A stretch of DNA of 64,000 nucleotides, from the NCBI RefSeq assembly GCF_900168115.1, contig NZ_FUZC01000005.1, positions 1 through 64,000 on the forward strand, read 5' to 3'. Position 1 is the stretch's first letter; every line of letters begins with the position of its first letter. Positions 34,923 through 44,619 of the stretch are shown here, in pieces. This DNA comes from Salegentibacter salinarum. Lineage in GTDB: Bacteria; Bacteroidota; Bacteroidia; Flavobacteriales; Flavobacteriaceae. The notes beneath the pieces are model-generated. The model was given only the letters and a program-made list of their open reading frames with translations, searched no databases and was not told the origin of the DNA. The translations under genes and the position numbers were made by a program.

Positions 34923-37900
34923 CTATGCTTTTAATTTAAAATAGAATGTACTTCCCACACCTACCTGGCTGTCTACCCAAATGCTGCCTTCGTGTAGTTG
35001 TACAATTTTTTCTACATGGGCAAGACCAACTCCGGTACCGTCATTTCCGTTGGTTTCTTTTACACGGTTAAAAATGGTGAAAATGTTCTTTTTATCTTCT
35101 TCTGAAATCCCGTAGCCATTATCCATTACCGAGAAAACCCAGAATTTCCCTTCGCGATAGGCTGCAATACGAATATCGGGGTTGCGTTCTTTGGGTGTAT
35201 ATTTTATCGCGTTACTTATTAAATTTTGAAATAACAGGCGTAATTCTACTTCGTAACCCATAATTTTTGGAAGCGTACCGGCATTCACTTTTGCATTGGT
35301 ATCTTTAATTCTCTTGCCTAGATCATATTTTACAACCTCAACAACTTCTTTGATGTTTACCAGGCTTTTTTCTCCATTTCTACCAATCCTGGAATGCTCC
35401 AGTAATGCTTTAATTTGTTCAGAAAGTCTTGTAGAAGCATCTTTTATATACTTCACATAATCTTTGCCTTTTTCATCTAATTGCGCAGAGTACATTTTCC
35501 CCAGCACATCACTACCAAATTTAATGGTAGAAAGTGGCTCCTGCAGATCATGTGAGCAAATAGATACAAATTGTTCAAGATCTTTATTGGCGCGTTCCAG
35601 ATCTTCGTGCTGCTGTTTTAATTTTAATTCAGCATCTTTTTGGGCAGAAATATCAACACAGGTATACCTAATGGTCATTATTTTGCCATCAACCTCTTTT
35701 TCTGCTGTGGCATTTAATATTACCGGGAGTGTATCTCCTGTAGCAGTAAGCATTTCCTGCTCCATATTAACTATTACACCGGTATTTTTAAATTCTTTAT
35801 TAGATTTTAAAGCTTTAAGTTGAGACTCTTCGTTATAAAGATCAAAAACAGGTTTATCTATTAAATCTTCTTTTGAGTTATATCCCAATCTACTAACGGC
35901 CATCTCATTGCACTGCACAATTAACTGGGTTTGCGGATCTACACTAATATGTATTACGGGATCTTCTTCATAGAAAGATTTAAAACGTTTTTCACTGGCA
36001 ACTAGCCGTTCTTTAGAACGTTGCAATAAGCCTACGTCTATAAAAGTAATCACCACCCCACTAACTTCCTCGTTAGAATTAATATAAGGTGAAATCCTTC
36101 TCAGGTAATAAGAACCGTCTTTAGTCATTACCTGTTTTTCCAGAATTTTTCCGGTTCTAAGAACACGTTTGCAGCGGGTAATTAAATTGCTTTTTCCCAT
36201 ACTGGATGTAAAGTGCTCTATAGGCCTACCTTCATCAGATTCTATTAAATTGAAATGCCTTTGAATCGCCGGTGTAAACTTCCTTATTTTTAGTTCTTCA
36301 TCAAGGAAAATAACACCAATCTCGGTACTTTCCAGCAAATTGTTCATATCGGCATTTAATGCCGCTAAATCTTCTACTTTCTGAAGATTTTCGGCATTTA
36401 CCGTATTAATTTCTTCGTTTACACTTTGCAGTTCCTCATTGGTACTTTGCAATTCTTCGTTAGAAGCCAGGAGTTCCTCATTTGCTGCCTGTAACTCCTC
36501 GTTACTGGTTTCAATTTCCTCCATTGATGTTTGCAGCTCTTCTTTAGTCTCTTTGAGTTCATCTTCAAGATCTGCAACAAATTCTTTGGTACGATTGGTA
36601 AGCGTTAGTTTCTCAAGAGTTTTAACCTCCTTAAGGTTTACTTCTTTTTCTATAAAAGTAATTACAAAACTCGCGTTAGAATCTTCAACTTGCTGTTGGT
36701 AGGGCTTTATTATAATATCTACAGATTTCTTTTCACCATTATGATCAAAAGCGGCATCCTGATATCTAAGTTTTTCGTTATTCTTTTTCGCCTTTTTTAC
36801 GGAACTTTGAATAATATACTTTAAATCTACGCCCAGCATATCCAAAAGGTTTACCGAAAAACCATTTACCGGTAAATTTGCGTATTTTCTAAACTCCCCT
36901 ACTGCCTGTAAAATATTAAAGTCGTTATCTATAAAAACACTGGCTCCACCAAAAGTTTCCAGGATTGTTTCATTAAGTTCTTCAGCAAGTTTATTTTTAA
37001 CCGGATTTGAAGATTTTCTATAAGTTGGCCGTTGAACTTCTTTTGTATTAGAAAGTGACCTTGTTTGCGATGTTGCGGGCGAAATATTTGAATTTAAACG
37101 TTTATCAGCATTTTCATTTTGGTAAATTTTTGCCGAGCGATGTATCACCTTAAAAGTATTTTTCTGGGACGAAACATTTTCTGAAGTCCCTAAAACCAAA
37201 TAACCGCCAACCTTTAAAGCATATTGCAAAAAGTTTAAAGCCTTATTCTGAATTCCGGGTTGGAAATAGATCAAAAGGTTTCGGCAGGCCACCATATCCA
37301 TATTGCTGAAAGGCGGGTTTGTAATAATATTATGCCTTGAGAAAACCACCATTCGGCGCATCTTATCAATTACCTTATATCCATTGGGCTCGCTTATAAA
37401 ATATTTCATCAATAAATCTGAATCGATATCGGCTACAATACTTTCAGGATAAAATGCTTCACTTCCAATATCCAGGTGCTTTTGAGAAATATCTGTAGCA
37501 AAAATCTTTAAGTCTACACTTTTTCGCTGCTTTTCAATCTCCTCATTAATCATCATAGCAAAAGAATAAGCTTCTTCTCCACTGCTACAGGCAACATCCC
37601 AAAGTTTTATAACCTCTCCATCCTTTTTCTTTTCTACCAGTTTAGGAATCACTTCTTCTCTAAGCACTTTCCAAACCTTTGAATCTCTAAAAAATTTAGT
37701 TACCCCGATTAAAAATTCCCGATGCAGTATTTCTACTTCTTCATCGTTATTTAATAGAAACTGATAATAATCTGAAAGACTATTGCATTTACACACATTC
37801 ACCCTTCTGGCAATTCTACGGGCAAGCGTGGCGTGTTTATATTCCCTGAAATCAAGACCGGTTTTTTCGTCTATAAAGCGAAGAATTTTCATCAATTCGC

Positions 37901-38564
37901 TTTCATTGTAATTGTAATCACCGTCTTTAAAATGAAAAACCGCGGGAGAGTCTATAAAATTCTTGAGTTCCTGCGCCATTTTAGAAATTGGCAAGACATA
38001 ATCTACCAATCCTGTATTTATGGCACTTTTCGGCATCCCGTCAAACTTAGATTCTTCGGGGTCCTGCACCATAATCATTCCATCGCGTTCTTTTATTGCC
38101 CTTACTCCCCTTGTACCGTCACTACCGGTTCCGCTTAATATAATTCCAATAGCTTTCCCTTTGCGCTCCTTAGAAAGGGCTTCAAAGAACATATCTATAG
38201 GCAGATTTAAGCTTTGATCCTTTGGTTTTTCTACAAGATTAAGCTTATTATCTGCAAAAGATAAATTATTGGCAGGCGGTATTAAATAAATATGCCCCTG
38301 CTTCATTTTCATTTTGTCATTAATCTCGCGAATAGGCAGGTTGGTGCTTTTTTTAAGAAGTTCGGCCATCATACTCTTATAGTCCGGCGAAAGATGCTGA
38401 ATAACCACATAAGCATTCTTATCGGTTTCGGGTATGTCTTTGAAAAAAGCTTTAAGAGCTTCCAGGCCACCGGCACTTGCACCTACGGCAATAACACGGG
38501 GTTCGTCTATTTTAAGTTTAGTTTCTAACTCCGATTTAGAAGGATAGTTATTTACTTTTGTCAT
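34923..38564 (-). CDS. CheB/CheR/PAS/histidine-kinase fusion protein
   Basis: The 1213-residue protein joins a CheB methylesterase domain (triad Ser30 in GASAGG, His57, Asp149 in GTGSDG), a CheR methyltransferase domain ([15 protein letters not shown]) and PAS domains. A coiled coil of repeated SNEELQ units lies at about 660-735. It ends in a histidine kinase with His1005 (SHDLQEP) and an ATPase with DNGYGI. There is no receiver domain in front of CheB. It may act on non-chemotaxis signalling, since no chemotaxis genes are in the window. It leads the phytochrome operon and has a consensus promoter box upstream. Confidence 0.93.
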   Translation of the reverse strand: MTKVNNYPSKSELETKLKIDEPRVIAVGASAGGLEALKAFFKDIPETDKNAYVVIQHLSPDYKSMMAELLKKSTNLPIREINDKMKMKQGHIYLIPPANNLSFADNKLNLVEKPKDQSLNLPIDMFFEALSKERKGKAIGIILSGTGSDGTRGVRAIKERDGMIMVQDPEESKFDGMPKSAINTGLVDYVLPISKMAQELKNFIDSPAVFHFKDGDYNYNESELMKILRFIDEKTGLDFREYKHATLARRIARRVNVCKCNSLSDYYQFLLNNDEEVEILHREFLIGVTKFFRDSKVWKVLREEVIPKLVEKKKDGEVIKLWDVACSSGEEAYSFAMMINEEIEKQRKSVDLKIFATDISQKHLDIGSEAFYPESIVADIDSDLLMKYFISEPNGYKVIDKMRRMVVFSRHNIITNPPFSNMDMVACRNLLIYFQPGIQNKALNFLQYALKVGGYLVLGTSENVSSQKNTFKVIHRSAKIYQNENADKRLNSNISPATSQTRSLSNTKEVQRPTYRKSSNPVKNKLAEELNETILETFGGASVFIDNDFNILQAVGEFRKYANLPVNGFSVNLLDMLGVDLKYIIQSSVKKAKKNNEKLRYQDAAFDHNGEKKSVDIIIKPYQQQVEDSNASFVITFIEKEVNLKEVKTLEKLTLTNRTKEFVADLEDELKETKEELQTSMEEIETSNEELQAANEELLASNEELQSTNEELQSVNEEINTVNAENLQKVEDLAALNADMNNLLESTEIGVIFLDEELKIRKFTPAIQRHFNLIESDEGRPIEHFTSSMGKSNLITRCKRVLRTGKILEKQVMTKDGSYYLRRISPYINSNEEVSGVVITFIDVGLLQRSKERLVASEKRFKSFYEEDPVIHISVDPQTQLIVQCNEMAVSRLGYNSKEDLIDKPVFDLYNEESQLKALKSNKEFKNTGVIVNMEQEMLTATGDTLPVILNATAEKEVDGKIMTIRYTCVDISAQKDAELKLKQQHEDLERANKDLEQFVSICSHDLQEPLSTIKFGSDVLGKMYSAQLDEKGKDYVKYIKDASTRLSEQIKALLEHSRIGRNGEKSLVNIKEVVEVVKYDLGKRIKDTNAKVNAGTLPKIMGYEVELRLLFQNLISNAIKYTPKERNPDIRIAAYREGKFWVFSVMDNGYGISEEDKKNIFTIFNRVKETNGNDGTGVGLAHVEKIVQLHEGSIWVDSQVGVGSTFYFKLKA

Positions 38565-38610
38565 TTAGAATGATTAAGTCAGTCTTATAGAAAATTAAAA
38601 AGGCAAACAC

Positions 38611-38618
38611 CAAAAATA
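38611..38618 (-). promoter_or_regulatory. -7 promoter box of the CheBR-phytochrome operon
   Basis: The minus strand reads TATTTTTG, an exact TAnnTTTG match, 46 bp upstream of the start codon at 38564. No clear -33 TTG is found at the right distance. Confidence 0.45.
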
Positions 38619-38952
38619 TAGGTTAAGCCGGAGAAATGTGAACCCATTTGCCATTTATATTAACAAAATAGCCCTAAAACGGCAGATTCTATCACTTCAG
38701 AATGTCAAAATTTAAATTTAAAGCAGCTAAAATTAACATGTTTTTCAAAACTAAAATGTTAAATATTTCTTTTTAGTTCATTGTCCTACCCTTCAATTCG
38801 CACCTAAAGTTTTCAATGCTAAGCTTTAATAAAGCTGATTTATATCATTTCTTCCAATCCTGTTTAAAGCTAAATTTACCTTGTATTCTAGAAATCCTCA
38901 TGCTAGTTTATTTAAAAAAATTCAATACCTGCATTCACCATAATGCTTAAAG
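38619..38952. other. intergenic region between divergent operons
   Basis: This stretch is AT-rich with no convincing gene. It should hold the mlaE promoter. The closest candidate is TAAATTTA, one mismatch from TAnnTTTG, near 38871. I see no repeats or RNA gene in it. Confidence 0.4.
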
Positions 38953-39732
38953 ATGAAAACACTATCCTCATATCAATCAGGTTTAAGCTCCTTTTTCCAG
39001 GAAATCGGAGAAATGGGAAGGTTTACCGGCAGGTATTTTAGAGAACTTTTCAGTACACCATTTGAGTTCAGGGAATTCCTGAAGCAATGCTACCAGATGG
39101 GCAATAAATCTTTGCTTTTAGTAAGTGTGACCGGGTTTATCTTAGGCCTGGTGTTTACCCTGCAATCCCGGCCAACCTTAATGGAGTTTGGTGCGGCTTC
39201 CTGGATGCCATCTATGATAAGTATTTCTATTGTTCGGGAAATTGGCCCTGTAATTATCGCCCTCATTTGCGCGGGAAGAATAGGTTCAAGTATAGGTGCA
39301 GAATTAGGCTCTATGCGGGTTACAGAGCAAATAGATGCTATGGAAGTTTCAGGGACTAACCCTTTTAAATTTCTTGTAGTAACCAGGATCCTATCCGCCA
39401 CCTGTATGTTACCCATTTTGGTGATCGTAGGCGATTTTGTGGCGCTAATTGGTTCTGCGATTATAGAGAATATAAAAGGAGATGTTTCTTTTACCCTTTA
39501 TTTTAACCAGGTTTTTGCTGCACTAGAGTTTACAGATCTTATTCCGGCAACGGTAAAAACTTTCTTCTTCGGTTTTGCCATTGGGCTGGTGGGTTGTTTT
39601 AAAGGCTACAACAGCAAAAAAGGAACCGCCGGCGTTGGGAAAGCTTCCAATTCAGCGGTAGTTTTTACTTCCATGTTGCTGTTTGTATTAGATTTTATCG
39701 CCGTTTTTATCACTGACATTTTTTATAACTGA
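38953..39732 (+). CDS. MlaE/YrbE-family ABC transporter permease
   Basis: This is the membrane permease of an MCE-type lipid transporter, 259 residues with five or six helices. It carries the hallmark region EIGPVIIALICAGRIGSSIGAELGSMRVTEQIDAMEVSG, which contacts the ATPase. An N-terminal amphipathic part (RYFRELFSTPFEFREFLKQCYQMG) is typical. It is followed after 2 bp by the ATPase gene. The system probably moves phospholipids across the envelope and keeps outer-membrane asymmetry. Confidence 0.92.
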   Translation: MKTLSSYQSGLSSFFQEIGEMGRFTGRYFRELFSTPFEFREFLKQCYQMGNKSLLLVSVTGFILGLVFTLQSRPTLMEFGAASWMPSMISISIVREIGPVIIALICAGRIGSSIGAELGSMRVTEQIDAMEVSGTNPFKFLVVTRILSATCMLPILVIVGDFVALIGSAIIENIKGDVSFTLYFNQVFAALEFTDLIPATVKTFFFGFAIGLVGCFKGYNSKKGTAGVGKASNSAVVFTSMLLFVLDFIAVFITDIFYN

Positions 39733-39734
39733 AA

Positions 39735-40466
39735 ATGGAAAATAGAGCCGTAATAGAAATAAAAAACCTGTCCAAAAGCTTTGGCGATGTTGAAGTATTA
39801 AAGGATTTCAATTTAAATTTATTTGAAGGGGAAAACCTTGTTTTGATGGGAAAATCTGGTTCAGGAAAATCAGTGATGATAAAGTGCCTGGTAGGTCTAA
39901 TCAATTTTGACCAAGGTAGTATTAAAGTTTTAGGGAAAGATATTTCTAAAATGAAACAACACGAACTGGATGAATTAAGAACCGATATAGGTTTCCTGTT
40001 TCAGGGCAGCGCTTTATACGATTCTATGACGGTACGGGAAAATTTAGAGTTTCCATTAAGAAGACACAGAAAAAATTCTGAAAGAAAAACTGAAGAATTA
40101 GTGAAAGAAGCTTTAGAAAATGTAGGATTACCAAAAACTATAGACCTAATGCCCGCCGAACTTTCGGGAGGAATGCAGCGTAGAATTGCCTTGGCAAGAG
40201 CTCTTATTTTAAAACCAAAGATTATAATATACGACGAACCCACTACGGGTTTAGACCCTATTACGGCAAAAGAAATCATTTTATTAATGATGACTATTCA
40301 GAAGAAATATGCAACCTCATCTATAATAATTACGCACGATGTAGATTGTGCGCGGGTAATTTCGAACCGAATGATCTTATTGCTAGGCGGAACAAATTAT
40401 GCCGAAGGAACTTTTAAGGAGCTGGCAGCATCTGGTGATCCAAAAATTAAAGCATTTTTTAAATAA
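39735..40466 (+). CDS. MlaF-type ABC transporter ATPase
   Basis: The 243-residue ATPase has Walker A GKSGSGKS (39-46), the Q-loop LFQGSALYDS, signature LSGGMQRR, Walker B KIIIYDEPTTGLDP and the switch His in IITHDVD. The LYDSMTVRENLEFPL block after the Q-loop is typical of MlaF. It works with the upstream permease and the downstream MCE protein, and all three genes are within a few bases of each other. Confidence 0.93.
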   Translation: MENRAVIEIKNLSKSFGDVEVLKDFNLNLFEGENLVLMGKSGSGKSVMIKCLVGLINFDQGSIKVLGKDISKMKQHELDELRTDIGFLFQGSALYDSMTVRENLEFPLRRHRKNSERKTEELVKEALENVGLPKTIDLMPAELSGGMQRRIALARALILKPKIIIYDEPTTGLDPITAKEIILLMMTIQKKYATSSIIITHDVDCARVISNRMILLLGGTNYAEGTFKELAASGDPKIKAFFK

Positions 40467-40472
40467 AAAATT

Positions 40473-41459
40473 ATGAAATCAAATTCTGTACAAAATATAA
40501 AACTGGGGGTTCTTATTGTTACGGGACTTATTATTTTCACCCTGGGAGTTTTTTTCATTGGAAACAAGCAAAACCTATTTGGAGATTCAATTCTGGTAAG
40601 TTCTGTCTTTAAGAATGTAAACGGACTGCAATCGGGGAATAATGTTCGTTATTCGGGTGTGAATGTGGGGACAGTAAAGGAAATCAAATTTTTGAATGAT
40701 ACTGCAATTTGTGTAGATATGCTTATAAACCGGGAAGCCGGAAATTTAATTAAAAACAATTCCCTCGCAACTATAAATTCAGACGGATTAGTTGGAAGTA
40801 TGGTTTTAAATATTTTACCTACCAATCAGGCTCCATCTCCCACAATTCAGGAAGGCGATACACTTGCTTCAATTAGCCAGGTAGCGACTGCCGATATGCT
40901 AAATACGCTGAATAAAACCAATGAAAATGCCGCACTTTTAACCGAAGACCTATTGAAAATCACCAATAGTATAAATTCCGGAGAAGGCGTTTTAGGCGAT
41001 TTACTCAAAGATAAAATCCTGGCCAAAAATGTACAGGAAAGTGTTGAAAATTTAAATGAAACAACCAGAGCTGCCAGATCGGGAATGACTAAACTAAATG
41101 GTATTTTAAATAAAGTAGATTACGAAAACTCTGTGGCCGGTTTGCTTCTTAGCGACTCAAGTGCACAAAATAGTTTCCGAATAATAATTGCAGATCTGCA
41201 GACTGCATCTACACAAATAAAGGAAATTAGTGCCGATTTAGGACAGTTTTCTAATAACCTTAACTCAGAAAAAGGCGCGCTTAATTATGTGGTAAAAGAC
41301 ACCAGCTTTGTAAACCAACTCGACCAAAGTATGGAAAATATTGAAGAAGCTACGCATCGCTTTAACCAGAATATGGAAGCATTAAAGCATAATATCTTAT
41401 TCCGTGGATATTTTAGAAAATTGGAGCGCCAAAAAGCCAGAGAAGAAAAACAAAATTGA
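40473..41459 (+). CDS. MlaD/MCE-family substrate-binding protein
   Basis: The 328-residue protein has one N-terminal membrane anchor (about residues 10-27), then an MCE domain (about 36-112: FKNVNGLQSGNNVRYSGVNVGTVKEI). A long helical, Asn-rich C-terminal region follows (SEKGALNYVVKDTSFVNQLDQ). MCE proteins form hexameric lipid tunnels in the periplasm. It is the third gene of the mla-type operon. The extended helical tail may span more of the periplasm than MlaD does. Confidence 0.9.
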   Translation: MKSNSVQNIKLGVLIVTGLIIFTLGVFFIGNKQNLFGDSILVSSVFKNVNGLQSGNNVRYSGVNVGTVKEIKFLNDTAICVDMLINREAGNLIKNNSLATINSDGLVGSMVLNILPTNQAPSPTIQEGDTLASISQVATADMLNTLNKTNENAALLTEDLLKITNSINSGEGVLGDLLKDKILAKNVQESVENLNETTRAARSGMTKLNGILNKVDYENSVAGLLLSDSSAQNSFRIIIADLQTASTQIKEISADLGQFSNNLNSEKGALNYVVKDTSFVNQLDQSMENIEEATHRFNQNMEALKHNILFRGYFRKLERQKAREEKQN

Positions 41460-41480
41460 AAAAATTTTAAACAGGTTATT

Positions 41481-41981
41481 ATGAAACTGGAACATTTGAA
41501 AGAGCGCATCAATGAATATAAAAGTTCGATAAAAATAGTGGTAAACAAACGTATTATCTGGGAAAACAGCACTAAAAAGCTAATTGTTGAAACTTTAAAA
41601 AAGGCCGAAGCTACCTATCCAATAGGATGGAAAGTACAGGAATTAAAATGGATACACACCAACGAAGCCGTAAATATTACTTTTGACTCATTTCCTGCAG
41701 ATCTTATAGATTTCACCAATAAAATACCAAACTATCAATTTTTGCAAGGGGGCGCACTCGTTTTTTCTCAATTACACAATGGGGATATAGAAATAATTGT
41801 CACTTTCCCTATTCTTGAGAATTGGATTCTTTCAGAAAATGAAATTGTGGAGCTGGGTGTTTTTTCACCCCGGGACATTACTGAAAGGCTGATCGTGGAA
41901 AAGATAGATGAATTCCTTAAGGAAATGATTAAATGGGAAGTTCCTATCATAAAAAATAAGATGGGTTTTAAAGCTCAATAA
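41481..41981 (+). CDS. hypothetical protein downstream of the MCE operon
   Basis: I do not recognise this 166-residue protein. It has no signal peptide or membrane helix. The sequence mixes a helical basic N-terminus with beta-rich middle parts (FLQGGALVFSQLHNGDIEIIVTFP) and a helical C-terminus. It starts 21 bp after the MCE gene and may be co-transcribed, but no domain links it to lipid transport. Confidence 0.55.
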   Translation: MKLEHLKERINEYKSSIKIVVNKRIIWENSTKKLIVETLKKAEATYPIGWKVQELKWIHTNEAVNITFDSFPADLIDFTNKIPNYQFLQGGALVFSQLHNGDIEIIVTFPILENWILSENEIVELGVFSPRDITERLIVEKIDEFLKEMIKWEVPIIKNKMGFKAQ

Positions 41982-42075
41982 TTATGATCCCACCTTGTGT
42001 TCTGTCAAAATAAATAGACATATAATACAAAAAAGGCAACAGTATTAATTGTGCATTGCACCTTAGTTCCTGAAA

Positions 42076-42339
42076 TTAAATATGATCCATTCGCCATCTT
42101 TTGAGTTCAGGAAGCTTCTTGATGAGTTCCTGTGCTTCTTCCAGGCTAATATCCTCGTGCATTTCGGCCATTTCCAGTAATTTTACCTCTAATTCATGTA
42201 AGTTAAGCGATTTATCGGTAAAAGCGCCATCCTGATAGCAATCACGGCAATAATCGGTATTTATCGATTTATCGCGACTGGTACCTCCAGTGGCTTTTGT
42301 GAATGGCCATCCACAACTTTGGCAAATTAAAGTTTTCAT
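42076..42339 (-). CDS. small zinc-ribbon protein
   Basis: The 87-residue protein has two Cys pairs, CQSCGWPF near residue 6 and CRDCYQDG near residue 32, which should bind one zinc ion. A helical C-terminus follows (EEAQELIKKLPELKRW). Proteins of this kind are widespread and uncharacterised; binding to nucleic acid or protein is possible. It follows the TerB-like gene on the same strand after a gap of about 55 bp. Confidence 0.7.
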   Translation of the reverse strand: MKTLICQSCGWPFTKATGGTSRDKSINTDYCRDCYQDGAFTDKSLNLHELEVKLLEMAEMHEDISLEEAQELIKKLPELKRWRMDHI

Positions 42340-42394
42340 CAGCTAATTTTTATTAAAATATACGAAAAATTTGATATAATACGTTACAAACCAA

Positions 42395-42805
42395 CTACTT
42401 AGAAAGTAGCATTTTTAACTTTGAAAGCATAATGACTTCAGATTTATTTTTTCCCGCAAACGAAGCTGCAATGGCATCTGCAGTTTCCCAGATTAACTGG
42501 TTAATTGGCGAAGTAAATAATTCCTCATTATCCTTTTTGTATTGCCTGAATTCGTTAAAAGCCCATTCTGCTTCCGGAGCTTTCTCCTCAAGCCAGTCAA
42601 AGATCATTTCAATCTTATAGGCTTCATCGGTTCCAAACTCATCAATTTGATTATCTATTGGTACCCATTTCTTTTGTACCAAATCGTTCAGGGTTTTAAT
42701 TTCTTCGGTTCGCACCACTTTATCAGAAGCTGCAATGGCGTAGAAAAGCATGCCGATATTCTGATAAAATTCTTCGGTGAAGACATGTTTTTTAGATAGT
42801 TCCAT
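42395..42805 (-). CDS. TerB-like helical protein
   Basis: The 136-residue all-helical protein contains AIAASDKVVRTEEIKTLNDLVQ, which recalls the acidic metal-binding loop of the TerB/DjlA N-terminal family. The family assignment is tentative. It may be co-transcribed with the zinc-ribbon gene downstream. Confidence 0.5.
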   Translation of the reverse strand: MELSKKHVFTEEFYQNIGMLFYAIAASDKVVRTEEIKTLNDLVQKKWVPIDNQIDEFGTDEAYKIEMIFDWLEEKAPEAEWAFNEFRQYKKDNEELFTSPINQLIWETADAIAASFAGKNKSEVIMLSKLKMLLSK

Positions 42806-43167
42806 AATAAAAGTTTTACTCGAAAATCGAGATTTAATTGAGACGAGGCTGAGCTTGAAATTATAAATTATTTTTTCTTAAGGCTTCGCGACTTCCCGAG
42901 GTGATTTACATTTTAAAGATAATCCTAAGAAGCGTAGCTAAAAATGATAAAAATCAGTTTTTATGTGCAAGTATTCTTCTGTATGGCAACTACAAAACAA
43001 CTAAATGCCTGAATTTCAGTTAAATAAATCAATTTATTCTTCGCCAAATTATAAAAAATAACTTTGTATATTTAGCTGTTGTTTTAAAGCATTTCCCCAA
43101 ACTTCCCCTCACTGGAATGCCAAACAATCCCCAACTAACATATTTTTAAAATTTAAGTTTTACAGGG
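42806..43167. other. intergenic region with candidate crp promoter
   Basis: No gene is seen. TAACTTTG at 43059-43066 is an exact match to the Bacteroidota -7 box TAnnTTTG, giving a leader of roughly 95 nt to the Crp/Fnr start at 43168. AATAAAT-CA-ATTTATT (around 43022-43037) is a low-complexity inverted repeat just upstream. Nothing else is recognisable. Confidence 0.45.
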
Positions 43168-44178
43168 ATGAAGTGTATTCTTTATATTTCAGATAGAAAT
43201 TCCGGTCACCCAATACCAGGTGAACTCACGGAGAAACAGGATTATGAATTTATATATTCAAATTCAGCAAGCGATTTAAGAGGCTTATTATTAAAAAATA
43301 AACCTGATTTACTGATCTGGGCCAAAAAAAATCCCATTCCTTCTGAACTTCTAGATGAAAATCCGGAGCTTTTAAAGCTTCCTATACTTACAATTACTAA
43401 AGCTAAAATTAAAACTCAAAAATCGTTTCATATAAAACATCACTTCTTACCACCCACCGTGTCGGACCAAAAGTTAATGCGGAAAATTGACTTTCTTACC
43501 AATGCTAAAAGTGATAATTTTAAAATTATTAAAAATTTTGAGAAAAGTGCGGTTCCTGATATAGAAGCTTTAAAAAGTTATATGGAAATAAAAGGGGAAT
43601 TGATAAACCTGGATAAGCATACAATTTTATTTCGTGAGAACCGGCATTCCAGCTTTATCTATTTAATAAAACAAGGCCTGGTTAAAACTTCAAGAATGGA
43701 CCAATTAGGAAAAGAATTAATCACGGGAGTTTATCGTAAAAATGATTTATTAGGATTATATGGGTTTCATAAAAATCCAGTCGCGACAGAAATGGCGACG
43801 ACCTTAGAACCCTCTGAATTTTATAGAATCTTACATACAGAATTTAGGGAAATACTTCAGAAAAACCAGGAGTTAAGCCTTGATTTAGCTCAATATTTAA
43901 CCGATACCGTATTGGCGCTAAAATCACAACTTTTAGAAATGGCTTATGCTTCGGTATTAAAGAAAACCTCCAATACTATTCTTCAATTTAAAGATGAATT
44001 ACAAAACCCGGAATTTAAAGGACTTAATATCTCCAGGACCGATTTAGCCAGTATGGCTGGGATTTCTACAGAAAGTTTTATACGTAGTCTTTCCAGCCTT
44101 AAAAAAGAAGGAATTATCGCTATAAAGGGTAAAAAGATAAACATCCTGAAACCGGACAAGCTACAGGAGATCCTATAA
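43168..44178 (+). CDS. Crp/Fnr-family regulator with degenerate receiver domain
   Basis: The 336-residue transcription factor has three parts. Residues 1-110 fold like a receiver domain, but the phospho-acceptor position is Ala52 (NKPDLLIWAKKNPIP) and the acidic pocket is incomplete. A cyclic-nucleotide-binding beta-roll follows (about 135-255: HTILFRENRHSSFIYLIKQG). The C-terminal winged helix has recognition helix LASMAGISTESFIRSLSSLKKEG. No Cys cluster for an FeS centre is visible. It lies upstream of three universal stress protein genes and may control them. The input signal is unknown. Confidence 0.85.
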   Translation: MKCILYISDRNSGHPIPGELTEKQDYEFIYSNSASDLRGLLLKNKPDLLIWAKKNPIPSELLDENPELLKLPILTITKAKIKTQKSFHIKHHFLPPTVSDQKLMRKIDFLTNAKSDNFKIIKNFEKSAVPDIEALKSYMEIKGELINLDKHTILFRENRHSSFIYLIKQGLVKTSRMDQLGKELITGVYRKNDLLGLYGFHKNPVATEMATTLEPSEFYRILHTEFREILQKNQELSLDLAQYLTDTVLALKSQLLEMAYASVLKKTSNTILQFKDELQNPEFKGLNISRTDLASMAGISTESFIRSLSSLKKEGIIAIKGKKINILKPDKLQEIL

Positions 44179-44619
44179 TCCTAATTTTTTGTTAAATACT
44201 GATTTTCTGACATTTGTCATTTTTTTGAACAATGTTTTCTTCTATTTTTAAAAGCATAAAATTATCTATATATAAATCCAGTAATTTGTTTTTCCTAACT
44301 CCCAGAGTTGGAAATCAAATTAGAAGATATCAAAGGTATTTTTTAACCGGATATACAAATTTTACTTCGTGTAAGATCACTGATATCAAACCAGAGTTAA
44401 AGAGTAAACTTAATATCTTCTTAAGGAACAGGAGGCAATGGTCTCCTGTTTCTGTTTTTAGACTTGACTCTTTTTTTAAAATTCTAAAAATGAAATCTTA
44501 TAATTCTTCATCTAAAGCTAATTTTTCATTGTAAAAGCTTAAAATTCAATTACAAACTGATTTTCCTCATAGTTTAAACTTCGCTGTTATCTTAACTTTA
44601 TTATTCAAAGTTTTAGAAG
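44179..44619. other. intergenic region between crp-like and usp genes, with palindrome and hairpin
   Basis: TGACA-TT-TGTCA (44208-44219) is a perfect palindrome that could be a Crp/Fnr-type site, and a T-run follows it. A 10-bp hairpin GGAACAGGAG/CTCCTGTTTC (44425-44452) with a T-rich tail looks like a terminator. A promoter candidate for the usp operon is TAACTTTA (44593-44600), one mismatch from TAnnTTTG. A 100-codon reading frame here is not convincing. Confidence 0.4.

Noticed and set aside
36420-36540. Repeated SNEELQ units in the CheB/CheR protein as DNA repeat or CRISPR-like array
   Set aside because: The repeats are in-frame heptad-like coiled-coil units, common in this family, with diverged DNA.
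37833-38217. Open frames on the plus strand inside the CheB/CheR gene
   Set aside because: They are antisense to well-supported CheB and CheR coding sequence and show no domain.
44232-44534. 100-codon open frame between crp-like and usp genes
   Set aside because: The composition is unusual (Ser/Lys/Phe/Asn-rich) with no domain, and it crosses a terminator-like hairpin. Probably not coding.
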